Source: Microbispora rosea (GTDB taxonomy: Bacteria > Actinomycetota > Actinomycetes > Streptosporangiales > Streptosporangiaceae). From it: DNA of 64,000 bases. Position 1 is the first letter of the stretch. Every line of letters starts with the position of its first letter. Below the pieces are notes generated by a model. That model was given only the letters and a program-made list of their open reading frames with translations, searched no databases and was not told the origin of the DNA. The stretch is taken from positions 372,001 to 436,000 of the forward strand of contig NZ_FTNI01000002.1 in assembly GCF_900156315.1 (NCBI RefSeq), in the 5' to 3' direction. The translations under genes were made by a program, and so were the position numbers. This document shows, piece by piece, positions 18,021-28,430 of the stretch.

Positions 18021-19248
18021 TCGGCCGGCTCGGGCCGCGGGCCACCGCGGCGCGCAGCGGGGCCTCCAGGTCCGCTGCGCCGACCCGCTCCACCCGCACG
18101 TCGGTGCAGCCGGCCCAGCTCGCGGCCTCCCACAGGGCGTCGCTCATCGCCTCCACGGCCCTGGCCCGGCCGCCGGGCTCGAAACCGACCTGCCGCGCGA
18201 CCAGCGTGGCGCCCTCGCGGGCCGGGTCGACCCTGCCGATGATCCGCCCGCCCGCGAGCACCGGCATCGCGAAGTAGCCGTGCACCCGTTTGTCCTTCGG
18301 GACGTACGCCTCCAGGCGGTGGCTGAGGCCGAACACGCGCTCGGCCCGCGCCCGCTCCCAGATGAGCGAGTCGAACGGCGACAGCGGCGTGGTGCGATGG
18401 CGCCCGCGCGGCTCGCTCTCCAGCGCGGCCGCGTCCGCCCAGGCGTTCGGACCATGCGGGTCCGCGCCGCGCCGCGCAGGCCAGCCCGACACGCGTACGG
18501 GCACGAGGCCGGTGGCGCCGCTCAGCAGCGCCTCGTCGAGCATGGCGGCGTGCCCGCCCTTGACGCGGGTGAAGTCGACCAGGTCGGCCCTGGTGGCCAC
18601 GCCGAGCGACCGTCCGGCGATCGTGGTCAGCCGGGTCACGCACTCGTCGTCGGACAGGTCCTGGGCGAGCAGGTCCGCCGGGACCGCGCGCTCGGCGAGC
18701 TCGTAGACGCGACGCCAGCCGACGCGGCGGGTGCAGACGACCTCACCGATGTCGAGCAGGAATTCAATCGCGATCTTGGTGTCCGACCAGTCCCACCACG
18801 GGCCTCCATTCTTGGCGCCGCCGATGTCGGCCGTGGTGAGCGGGCCGTCCGCGCGCACCTGCTCCAGGACCTTGTCGACGACGGGCGGCACCTCGTGCCA
18901 GCGGTAGCGCCGCTCCCGGTAAGCGCGGCGGCGGAAGGCGTACAGCGGCCACTGCTCGATGGGCAGGACGCAGGCGGCGTGGCACCAGTACTCGAAGGCA
19001 CGGGCGGGGTCGTCCCAATAGGCCCGCTCGACCACGGAGCGGCCGACCGGCCCGAGACGCGCGTACGCGACGAGCTCGTGGGAGCGGGCGAGGACGGAGA
19101 TGGTGTCGAGCTGGACGGCGCCGACACGCCGCAGCATGGCGGGAACGCCGCCGCCGCGAGCGGTGGCGCCGAGGAAACCCTGGGCCCGGAGGATGATCCT
19201 GCGGGCCTCGTCGGCGGTCAGGTCGGCGGTCACGTCGGTCACAGCCAC
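18013..19248 (-). CDS. YcaQ-like winged-helix protein (DNA glycosylase family)
   Basis: A 411-residue protein of the PF06224 family (winged helix DNA-binding; includes E. coli YcaQ/AlkX and AlkZ, which unhook DNA crosslinks). Recognisable stretches are ARRIILRAQGFLG, RVGAVQLDTISVLARSHELV, the family-typical SPFDSLIWERARAERVFG and GYFAMPVLAGGRIIGRVDP. A QxD-type catalytic motif, as used by AlkZ/YcaQ, is plausibly the QLD in the second stretch. Repair of crosslinks is inferred from the family. A second, more distant paralogue occurs at 58.7 kb. Confidence 0.85.
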   Translation of the reverse strand: MAVTDVTADLTADEARRIILRAQGFLGATARGGGVPAMLRRVGAVQLDTISVLARSHELVAYARLGPVGRSVVERAYWDDPARAFEYWCHAACVLPIEQWPLYAFRRRAYRERRYRWHEVPPVVDKVLEQVRADGPLTTADIGGAKNGGPWWDWSDTKIAIEFLLDIGEVVCTRRVGWRRVYELAERAVPADLLAQDLSDDECVTRLTTIAGRSLGVATRADLVDFTRVKGGHAAMLDEALLSGATGLVPVRVSGWPARRGADPHGPNAWADAAALESEPRGRHRTTPLSPFDSLIWERARAERVFGLSHRLEAYVPKDKRVHGYFAMPVLAGGRIIGRVDPAREGATLVARQVGFEPGGRARAVEAMSDALWEAASWAGCTDVRVERVGAADLEAPLRAAVARGPSRPIR

Positions 19249-19298
19249 AGATGCTAGACGCCGTGACCGACAAAACGCTTACGGCGGTTCGGGGGGCC

Positions 19299-19571
19299 TC
19301 AGGAGCTGATGGACCGGTGCTCGAACGGCGAGTGGTGCTCCTGAACCGAGATGTCGCGGGGCGCGTCCACGATCACGTCCGAGAAGATGTCGAACGCGAG
19401 CGCGAGCAGCCCGCCGACCGCGCAGATGCCCACGCCGATCCAGACGAAGAGCCAGTTCGGGCCGAGGGTCAGCGCCACACCTCCGATCGTGAAGCCGATG
19501 AGGATGGTGACGACGGCAAGCCAAGATTTGGCGCTTCCCGCGTGGCTGCCCTGGTGTCCGCTCTGTGCCAT
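19299..19571 (-). CDS. Small two-helix membrane protein, HGxxPAAW-like
   Basis: A 90-residue protein with two membrane helices (about 15-37 and 40-62: SWLAVVTILIGFTIGGVAL and FVWIGVGICAVGGLLALAF). Its N-terminus (SGHQGSHAGSAKSW) resembles the HGxxPAAW signature of small actinobacterial membrane proteins found near secA, but the motif is degenerate. The ATG at 19571 was preferred to an upstream in-frame ATG that would add a basic Pro-rich extension. It lies between the YcaQ-like gene and the divergent secA. Function is unknown. Confidence 0.65.
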   Translation of the reverse strand: MAQSGHQGSHAGSAKSWLAVVTILIGFTIGGVALTLGPNWLFVWIGVGICAVGGLLALAFDIFSDVIVDAPRDISVQEHHSPFEHRSISS

Positions 19572-19789
19572 ACCCCGTTTTCTACCTGATGGCGGAGGTG
19601 GTCGGAACATCGGGGGAACCCTGGCGGCGGTTTTGCCGTATGAGTTATGCGATTGTGCCGCGGCGCTCCGTCGATTGCAGGTGGGTGTGTCTGGTACGGG
19701 AACCGCCTACGATGGCTAGTGGGGAAGTATGTCTCGTCCTCACACCGCGGTGATCAACCGAGGTAGACCTGCGAGGAGCTTTACTAAAA

Positions 19790-22591
<2,802 letters not shown>

Positions 22592-22601
22592 CGTGACCTG
22601 A

Positions 22602-22638
22602 GAAGGACCCCGCCGGGCCAGGCCCGGCGGGGTCCTTC
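22602..22638 (+). terminator. Strong terminator after secA
   Basis: A perfect inverted repeat with 18-base arms (22602-22619 and 22621-22638) and a single central base, so the real loop is opened from the inner pairs. A mixed T/C stretch follows. It separates secA from the convergent Rv3235-family gene. Confidence 0.85.
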
Positions 22639-22656
22639 GCTTCTTGCGGGGCCCGG

Positions 22657-23106
22657 TCAGGCGGTCTCGAAGTCGGTGACCAGCCACTGCACGCCCCGCC
22701 GCTCCAGCCGTAGGGCGAGCACGCGGCTGCGCGTCCCGCAGTGCACGAGCAGGCACATCTCGATCACCCCGTCGCGGGGTCGCTGCACGTGGGGGAGGCC
22801 CGTCAGGGGCGGCCGCTCGGTGTCGATCATCTTCCCGGCCCGGACCAGTTCCCGGTAGGCCCGCTCGGTCAGCCGGTCCTGGACGGTCTCCGGCGGCCTG
22901 CGGCCGGCCAGGATCTCCGCGAGCGCCTGGCCGAGCCCCCGCAGGCGGCGCTCGTCCGTGGGCGCGCCCGTGCGGCGCGGGACGGGGGCCAGGGCGAGCG
23001 CGCCGTACGTGCCGGGACGCGTGACCTGGCCGCCGTCACGCTCGTCGTAGGGAGGATCGGCAGGGGGGACGGACGCGAGCCGTGGCAGGGGGACGGGCTT
23101 GGGCAT
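22657..23106 (-). CDS. Rv3235-family protein
   Basis: A 149-residue soluble protein of the actinobacterial Rv3235 family, which lies downstream of and convergent to secA in many genomes. The N-terminus is Pro-rich (PKPVPLPRLASVPPADPP). The conserved domain (about residues 55-147) includes LGQALAEILAGRRPPET, IEMCLLVHCGTRSRVLALRLE and ends WLVTDFETA. The fold resembles a small alpha/beta NTF2- or SRPBCC-like module, but no activity is known. Confidence 0.8.
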   Translation of the reverse strand: MPKPVPLPRLASVPPADPPYDERDGGQVTRPGTYGALALAPVPRRTGAPTDERRLRGLGQALAEILAGRRPPETVQDRLTERAYRELVRAGKMIDTERPPLTGLPHVQRPRDGVIEMCLLVHCGTRSRVLALRLERRGVQWLVTDFETA

Positions 23107-23317
23107 CGGGACTCCGCTCTCGTACGCCGTGAACCTGACTGACGTCTAATAGAGATTGCGGTCATCCGCCCTGATACGGGGAAACGCCAACTTTGCCGAG
23201 TCGCGGGCCTTTGTGCCGCCGTTCGTCCGGGAAGATTCCTCCGGGTTGGCGGGGCCGCCTCGGATTTGAACGTGAGCTGACCGGCTATTAGCGGCATCCG
23301 CAATGGGGGAAACGCAA

Positions 23318-23348
23318 CAGGGGCGCCCGGGATCACCGGGCGCCCCTG
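23318..23348 (-). terminator. Terminator of the PTS IIC transcript
   Basis: Perfect 13-base arms (23318-23330 and 23336-23348) with loop gatca. It lies just after the IIC stop on the minus strand. No long T-run follows. Confidence 0.8.
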
Positions 23349-23372
23349 CTCCCTGAGAGGGGATTTGACGCG

Positions 23373-24707
23373 TCAGGCGCGGGCACGCGCCGTGTCGGCG
23401 CTCTCCCCGGAGTCCACGTCGGGCTCGGGCTCGCGACCGGGCGTCATGATGTTCAGCTTCTTGATGAGGAAGCTGAAGATCACGTAGTAGAGGACGAAGT
23501 AGACCACGCCGATCAGCATGATCAGCCAGAAGTTGTGCGTGTTGTCCTTCGTCGCGTTGAGGGCGGCGTCGATCGCGCCGGCGGAGAACCCGAAGCCGAG
23601 CCGTCCGTCGAGGGCCGCCACCACGGCCATCGAGATGCCGGTGAGCAGCGCGTGCGCCGCGAACAGGATCGGGGCCACGAAGATGAAGGCGAACTCGATC
23701 GGCTCGGTGATGCCGGTGACGAACGAGATCAGGGCTGTGGAGATCATGATGCCGCCGACCGTGGCGCGGCGGTGCGGCGGCGCGGCCCGCCACATGGCGA
23801 TCGCGGCGGCCGGAAGGCCGAACATCATGACCGGGAAGAAGCCCGCCATGAACGCGCCCGCGCCGTCCTGGCCCGCGAAGTAGCAGTTCAGGTCGCCCGT
23901 GGCATGCGTGGCGCCGACGGTGCACTCCGGCACGGTGAACCAGACGATCGAGTTGACGAAGTGGTGCAGGCCGAAGGGGATGAGGCCCCGGTTCACGATC
24001 CCGTAGATGCCCGCGCCGATCGTGGCGTTGCCGGCGAGCCAGTCGCCGAAGCTGCTCAGACCCTGTCCGATCGGCTGCCAGACCAGGCCGAAGACGACGC
24101 CGAGCACGAGCCCGGCCAGCGCGGTGAGGATCGGCACGAAGCGGCGGCCGCCGAAGAAGGCCAGGTAGGCGGGCAGCTTCGTCCGGTAGTACCGCTGCCA
24201 GAGGACGGCCGCGACGAGGCCCATGAGGATGCCGCCGAGCACTCCGGTCGGATTGGCCGACGCCAGGTTGAGCACCTCCGTCGGCTTGCCGTCCGCCCCC
24301 ACGACGCTCTGGGCCACCTTCGTGTGCACCGCCGCGTCCGCGGAGGCGTCGAAGAACATCAGGTGGGTGACCCGGTCCCAGACGAGGTAGCCGACCACGG
24401 CCGCCAGCGCGGTCGAGCCGTCGGCCCTGCGGGCGAAGCCGACCGCGACGCCCACCGCGAACAGCAGCGGCAGCGCGTCGAACAGGGCGCCGCCCGCGCC
24501 GCCGATAACCTGTGCGATCTTGTCGAGGGTCGCGTTGTCCGTACGGCCGAGGAGGTCGTCCTGGCCGAGACGGAGAAGGAGAGCCGCCGCGGGCAGCGCC
24601 GCGATCGGAAGCATCAGCGAGCGGCCGATGCGGGACAGCGCGGTCATCACCGCGTTCTGGTTGGAGGGCGCTGCGGGCAGGCCCGCGTCGGCGGAGGTGG
24701 AACTCAT
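23373..24707 (-). CDS. PTS permease IIC, glucose/N-acetylglucosamine family
   Basis: A 444-residue IIC permease with about ten membrane segments. Family motifs are LMLPIAALPAAALLLRLGQ near the N-terminus, GIYGIVNRGLIPFGLHHFVN, and the GITEPIEFAFIFVAP signature, in which Glu is part of the sugar site. It has no fused IIB or IIA; both are encoded on the other side of the locus. Streptomyces NagE2 is the closest known type, so N-acetylglucosamine is the likely sugar; glucose cannot be ruled out. It follows the GntR gene by 28 bases, with a GGAGG site, and is probably co-transcribed with it. Confidence 0.88.
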   Translation of the reverse strand: MSSTSADAGLPAAPSNQNAVMTALSRIGRSLMLPIAALPAAALLLRLGQDDLLGRTDNATLDKIAQVIGGAGGALFDALPLLFAVGVAVGFARRADGSTALAAVVGYLVWDRVTHLMFFDASADAAVHTKVAQSVVGADGKPTEVLNLASANPTGVLGGILMGLVAAVLWQRYYRTKLPAYLAFFGGRRFVPILTALAGLVLGVVFGLVWQPIGQGLSSFGDWLAGNATIGAGIYGIVNRGLIPFGLHHFVNSIVWFTVPECTVGATHATGDLNCYFAGQDGAGAFMAGFFPVMMFGLPAAAIAMWRAAPPHRRATVGGIMISTALISFVTGITEPIEFAFIFVAPILFAAHALLTGISMAVVAALDGRLGFGFSAGAIDAALNATKDNTHNFWLIMLIGVVYFVLYYVIFSFLIKKLNIMTPGREPEPDVDSGESADTARARA

Positions 24708-24735
24708 CTGGTGTTCCTCCAGGATGGGGGGACTA

Positions 24736-25476
24736 CTAGAGGCGTCTGGCCGGGGCTCCGAGGAGCGTCCGGAGCTGGTAGCGGTCGGCGCGATAGGTGG
24801 AGACGCCGAGTTCGGCGCATACCCCGCCGGCGAAGGACCGGCGCTGCAGCAGCAGCACGGCTCCGCCCCGGGGAAGTTTGAGCAGGTCGGCGTCGCTCGG
24901 ATCGGCGAGCCCGCCGTCGATGGTCAGCTCCCCGGCGTCCATCACGAGTCCGTAGCGTGACTCGAGCAGGGCGTACAGGGATCGTCCGGTCAGGTCGTAG
25001 GCATCGAGATCGGGTGCGAGCGCCACCGGGATGTGGGCGCGCTCGATGCTCAGCGGTTCCCCGTCCGCCGTGCGCAGCCGCTCGATGAAGTGGACGGCGT
25101 CTCCCGGCTGGATGCCGAGCTGCCGTGCGAGATGGGCACTGGCCCGGACCACCCGCCGGTCCAGGTCGCGAGAGCCCGGCTCCATGCCGCGCGCCCGCAT
25201 GTCGTCGGTGAAGGAGGTGAGCTGGAGCGCCAGCTCGATCTTCGGGCGGGCCACGAACGTTCCCTTGCCCGGGACCCGGTGCAACCGGCCCTCGGACACC
25301 AGGTGGTCGACGGCCTGCCGTACCGTCATACGAGACAGGTCGAAGCGCTGGCTCAGGTCGCGTTCGGAGGGGATCGCCGCGCCGATCGGCAGCTCGTTGC
25401 TCTCGACGAGGTCGAGCAGGATCTCCCGTAGCTGGAAATACTTGGGCACCGGGCTGTCCGGATCGATCTGGGCCAC
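24736..25476 (-). CDS. GntR/HutC-family regulator, DasR-like
   Basis: A 246-residue regulator. The N-terminal GntR winged helix (about residues 10-78) has LPIGAAIPSERDLSQRFDLS and MTVRQAVDHLVSEG; the C-terminal UTRA effector domain (about 95-240) contains RTADGEPLSIERAHIP and ends in YRADRYQLRTLL. This is the DasR/NagR type, which binds dre sites and is released by glucosamine-6-phosphate. The GTG start has a GGGGAGGA site. A double dre-like palindrome lies 50 bases upstream, implying autoregulation. Divergent transcription of the sugar genes supports control of the PTS locus. Confidence 0.88.
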   Translation of the reverse strand: MAQIDPDSPVPKYFQLREILLDLVESNELPIGAAIPSERDLSQRFDLSRMTVRQAVDHLVSEGRLHRVPGKGTFVARPKIELALQLTSFTDDMRARGMEPGSRDLDRRVVRASAHLARQLGIQPGDAVHFIERLRTADGEPLSIERAHIPVALAPDLDAYDLTGRSLYALLESRYGLVMDAGELTIDGGLADPSDADLLKLPRGGAVLLLQRRSFAGGVCAELGVSTYRADRYQLRTLLGAPARRL

Positions 25477-25526
25477 TGATTCCTCCCCTCTCGCTCTGGA
25501 TCGTCCGAATAAGTTAAGGTTCTTAC

Positions 25527-25548
25527 TGGTCTAGTCCGGACTAGACCA
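25527..25548. promoter_or_regulatory. Extended dre-type operator palindrome
   Basis: A perfect 22-base palindrome: left arm TGGTCTAGTCC, right arm GGACTAGACCA. The canonical DasR site is close to TGGTCTAGACCA; here the half-sites TGGTCT and AGACCA are moved apart by exactly 10 bases, or two degenerate dre sites overlap. It sits between the GntR and deaminase starts and can control both divergent transcripts. Confidence 0.8.
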
Positions 25549-25629
25549 CAGCCGGGAAATGTGTGTCAATGTATGGGCCGGCGACGGATCGATAACGGAC
25601 AAATCTCGCCAAGCAGGGGATGATCATCG

Positions 25630-26664
25630 ATGACGACCAGAATGCGCGGTGAGATCGCCGAGCAGCCCGCGGCGATCCGGGCGACGCTGGACGCCCTACT
25701 TCCGAGGACCGGCGAAGTCGAGGCGGTCGCGCGGGACACCCGTCACCTGCTGTTCGTCGCCCGCGGGACCTCGGACAACGCGGCGGTCTACGGCCGCTAC
25801 CTGATCGAGGCGCGGGCGGGCCGGATGGCCGCGATGGGCGCCCCCTCGGTCGCCACCACCTACCGCCGCAGGCTCGACCTCGACGGGGTGCTGGCCGTGG
25901 GCCTGTCCCAGTCCGGCCGTACGGAGGAGATCGTCGAGACCCTCCAGTGGGCGAAGGACTGCGGCGCGAAGACCGTCGCGATCACCAACGGCGGCGAGGA
26001 GTCGCCGCTGGCCCAAGCCGCCGACCTCGCGCTGTGCACGCTCGCCGGCGAGGAGAAGGCCGTCCCGGCCACGAAGACCTACACGACCCAGCTCGCCGCG
26101 CTGGCCGTGCTCGCCATCGGCCTCGGCGCCGACGTCGACCCCGACGACCTGCGCCGGGTGCCGGACGCGGTGGACAAGCTCGTCTCCGACCCCGGCGACC
26201 TGGACGCCGTGGTCGAGGGCCTGGCCGACAAGCCCGGCGTCGTCGTGTCCGGGCGCGGCCTGGCGTTCTCGACCGCGCTGGAGCTGGCGCTCAAGCTCAA
26301 GGAGGCGTGCTACCTGCACGCCATGGGCCTGTCGTACGCCGACCTGCTGCACGGCCCGATCGCGGTCGTGGACGCCGAGACCCCGGCGATCCTGGTGGCG
26401 GCGGGGCAGGGCCCGACACTGGCGGGCACGGTCGCGCTGGCCGAGCGGGTCACCGGCGCGGGCGCCGCCGCCTTCGGCGTCGGGGGCGGCGAACGGCTCG
26501 CCGGCGCCTCGACCGCCGCCCTCAACGGTCCGGACCTGCCCGAGTGGGTGGCTCCGCTGGGACTCATCGTCCCCGGGCAGTTGCTCACCGAGGCGCTCGC
26601 GCGCAGGCTCGGTATCGACCCCGATTCCCCCCGCGGTCTGAAGAAGGTCACGCAGACCGACTGA
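25630..26664 (+). CDS. SIS-domain sugar-phosphate isomerase/deaminase (NagB-II type)
   Basis: A 344-residue protein with two SIS domains, like the isomerase half of GlmS. Domain 1 contains LLFVARGTSDNAAVYGRYL and GLSQSGRTEEIVETL; domain 2 has VVVSGRGLAFSTALELALKL and the Glu/His region KEACYLHAMGLSYADLLHGP. It ends SPRGLKKVTQTD, matching the GlmS-type C-terminus. No glutaminase domain is present, so it should deaminate or isomerise glucosamine-6-phosphate rather than synthesise it. It is the first gene of the dre-controlled plus-strand operon. AgaS-like activity on galactosamine-6-phosphate is the alternative. Confidence 0.82.
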   Translation: MTTRMRGEIAEQPAAIRATLDALLPRTGEVEAVARDTRHLLFVARGTSDNAAVYGRYLIEARAGRMAAMGAPSVATTYRRRLDLDGVLAVGLSQSGRTEEIVETLQWAKDCGAKTVAITNGGEESPLAQAADLALCTLAGEEKAVPATKTYTTQLAALAVLAIGLGADVDPDDLRRVPDAVDKLVSDPGDLDAVVEGLADKPGVVVSGRGLAFSTALELALKLKEACYLHAMGLSYADLLHGPIAVVDAETPAILVAAGQGPTLAGTVALAERVTGAGAAAFGVGGGERLAGASTAALNGPDLPEWVAPLGLIVPGQLLTEALARRLGIDPDSPRGLKKVTQTD

Positions 26665-26697
26665 CGACAGACCGGCCGAAACAACAGGAGGACCCCC

Positions 26698-26934
26698 ATG
26701 GCTGCAGACGCCGAGGCGATCATCGCCGGGCTCGGTGGCGCCGACAACATCATCGAAGTGGAGCCGTGCATCACCCGGCTGCGCACCGAGGTGCACGACG
26801 CCTCGAAGGTGGACCAGGCCGCGCTCAAGGCGGCCGGCGCCCACGGAGTGATGGCGGCGGGCAACGTCGTCCAGGTCGTGGTGGGCCCCGAGGCCGACAC
26901 CATCGCCAGCGACATCGAGGACATCATCGGCTGA
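26698..26934 (+). CDS. PTS component IIB, glucose/N-acetylglucosamine family
   Basis: A 78-residue free-standing IIB. The phospho-acceptor is Cys24 in EVEPCITRLRTEVHD, and the fold continues with GAHGVMAAGNVVQVVVGPEAD. It receives phosphate from IIA and passes it to the sugar bound by IIC. The length fits a single IIB domain such as Streptomyces NagF. The start has an AGGAGG site 33 bases after the deaminase stop. Confidence 0.92.
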   Translation: MAADAEAIIAGLGGADNIIEVEPCITRLRTEVHDASKVDQAALKAAGAHGVMAAGNVVQVVVGPEADTIASDIEDIIG

Positions 26935-27014
26935 ATCCGGGAGATCGTCGCGGGTCCGCCGTCTCGGGCGGACCTGTGACGACGCCTGCCCGGATCTCAG
27001 GGAAGGGCTCTTCA

Positions 27015-27461
27015 TTGACGACTGTTCTCGCCCCGATCGCGGGGGCGGCCATCGGTCTGGCCGCCGTGCCGGACCCGGTGTTCTCGCAGGCGATGGTCGG
27101 CCCGGGAACCGCGATCGACCCCCTCAGGGAGCCCGTCGAGGCCGTGGCCCCGATCGACGGCACGATCGTGAAGCTGCACCCGCACGCGTACGTCGTGGTG
27201 GGGGACGACGGCAGGGGCGTGCTGGTGCATCTCGGCATCGACACCGTGCAACTCAAGGGCGAGGGCTTCCGCCTGCTCGCGGCCGAGGGGGACCGCGTCG
27301 GCGCGGGTCAGCCCGTCGTGGCCTGGGACCCCGCGGCGGTCGAGGCCGGCGGGCGCTCGCCGGTGTGCCCGGTGGTGGCGCTCGACGCCGTGGCGGGCTC
27401 CGTCGGCGAGGTCGCCGAGGGCCGCGTGAGCGCGGGTGACCCGCTCTTCGAGTGGTCGTGA
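27015..27461 (+). CDS. crr: PTS component IIA (Crr-type), glucose family
   Basis: A 148-residue IIA. The active-site His pair is His57 in KLHPHAYVVV and His72 in VLVHLGIDTVQL; the latter is the one phosphorylated by HPr. The start is TTG at 27015, preceded by GGGAAGG, and gives the typical MTTVLAPIAGAAIGLAAVP opening; the same frame is open far upstream but only as a shadow. It follows IIB by 80 bases. Crr also acts as a regulator in other bacteria; nothing here shows that. Confidence 0.92.
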   Translation: MTTVLAPIAGAAIGLAAVPDPVFSQAMVGPGTAIDPLREPVEAVAPIDGTIVKLHPHAYVVVGDDGRGVLVHLGIDTVQLKGEGFRLLAAEGDRVGAGQPVVAWDPAAVEAGGRSPVCPVVALDAVAGSVGEVAEGRVSAGDPLFEWS

Positions 27462-27468
27462 TGCACCG

Positions 27469-28119
27469 GTGACTGCTCAGGTGACGGCGGCCGCGCTCTT
27501 CGACCTCGACGGCACCCTCGTCAACACCGAGATCCGCAGCCGCGCCCTGTGGCGGATGTTCCTGGAGGACCACGGCATCACCTGCGACGAGACGCTGTTG
27601 CGGCGCGTCATGGGCCGCCGCGGGGTGGACGTGGTGCCCGAGGTGCTGCCCGACATGGATCCGGAGGTCGTGATGGAGGAGATCCGCTCCTACTACGACC
27701 ATCCGGACCTGCCCGGCATCGTGCCGGTCCCGGGAGCGGCGGAACTGGTGGCCCGGGTCGCGGAGCAGGGGGCTCCGCTGGCCCTGGTCACCTCGGCCCA
27801 GCGATGGTGGGCGGTGGAGCGGCTCACCGAGATCGGCGTGGTGGAGCTGGTGCGGACCATCGTCTCCGCCGAGGACGTGACCGTGGGGAAGCCGGACCCC
27901 TCCGGCTACCTCATGGCGGCCGACCTGCTCGCGGTGGACCCGGCCACGTGTGTGGTGTTCGAGGACTCGCTCGCCGGGATAGCGGCGGCTCGGGCCGCGG
28001 GTATGACCTGCGTCGCGGTGGCCACCACCCATCATCCGGATGAACTGTCACACGCGGATCTGGTAATAGCCGATATGTCGGGTATTGACTGGCCTTTGAT
28101 GGAACTACCGGCGGTCTAG
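27469..28119 (+). CDS. HAD-family sugar-phosphatase-like hydrolase
   Basis: A 216-residue HAD-IA protein. Motif I is FDLDGTLVNTE with both Asp residues, motif II is ALVTSAQ, and motifs III/IV are GKPDPSGYL and VVFEDSLAGIAAARAAGM. The helical cap sits between motifs I and II. Beta-phosphoglucomutases and sugar phosphatases (YniC/GPP type) are closest, so a sugar phosphate from the PTS pathway is a plausible substrate. The start is uncertain: GTG 27469 or GTG 27481; a GTG at 27436 overlaps the IIA gene. Its stop codon lies inside a dre site. Confidence 0.82.
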   Translation: MTAQVTAAALFDLDGTLVNTEIRSRALWRMFLEDHGITCDETLLRRVMGRRGVDVVPEVLPDMDPEVVMEEIRSYYDHPDLPGIVPVPGAAELVARVAEQGAPLALVTSAQRWWAVERLTEIGVVELVRTIVSAEDVTVGKPDPSGYLMAADLLAVDPATCVVFEDSLAGIAAARAAGMTCVAVATTHHPDELSHADLVIADMSGIDWPLMELPAV

Positions 28120-28125
28120 ACCACC
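28110..28125. promoter_or_regulatory. dre-type DasR operator before ptsH
   Basis: The 16-base site has the perfect core GGTCTAGACC (28113-28122) and reads GGCGGTCTAGACCACC overall, close to known dre sites. It overlaps the stop codon of the HAD gene (28117-28119) and ends 18 bases before the ptsH start, between the stop and the AGGAGGAGG ribosome site. Confidence 0.8.
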
Positions 28126-28143
28126 GCCGCAGGAGGAGGAAAC

Positions 28144-28401
28144 GTGGCTCAGCGCACAGTCAGCGTCACGTCCGAGGTCGGGCTGCACGCCCGCCCGGCG
28201 GCGACGTTCGTGCAGACCGCGGCGAAGGCGCCCTACGACGTCACCGTCGCCAAGGCGGGTGGTTCGCCGGTGAGCGCGAAGAGCATCCTGTCGGTTCTGG
28301 CGCTCGACGTGCGGCAGGGGGAGTCGATCGTCATCAGCGCGGAGGGCGACGGCGCCGAAGAGCTGCTCGACGAGCTCGCCCAGATCGCCTCGGCCTCCTG
28401 A
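28144..28401 (+). CDS. ptsH: HPr phosphocarrier protein
   Basis: An 85-residue HPr. His15 in SEVGLHARPAATF is the phospho-acceptor from Enzyme I. A Ser at 47 (AKSILSVLALDV) occupies the place of the regulatory Ser46 of Firmicutes, although actinomycetes usually lack the kinase. It has a very strong AGGAGGAGG site. A dre operator directly upstream suggests that ptsH-ptsI can also be transcribed on their own under the GntR regulator. Confidence 0.97.
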   Translation: MAQRTVSVTSEVGLHARPAATFVQTAAKAPYDVTVAKAGGSPVSAKSILSVLALDVRQGESIVISAEGDGAEELLDELAQIASAS

Positions 28402-28430
28402 CGCCGGTGGACGGGCAGCGGAAGACGGGG

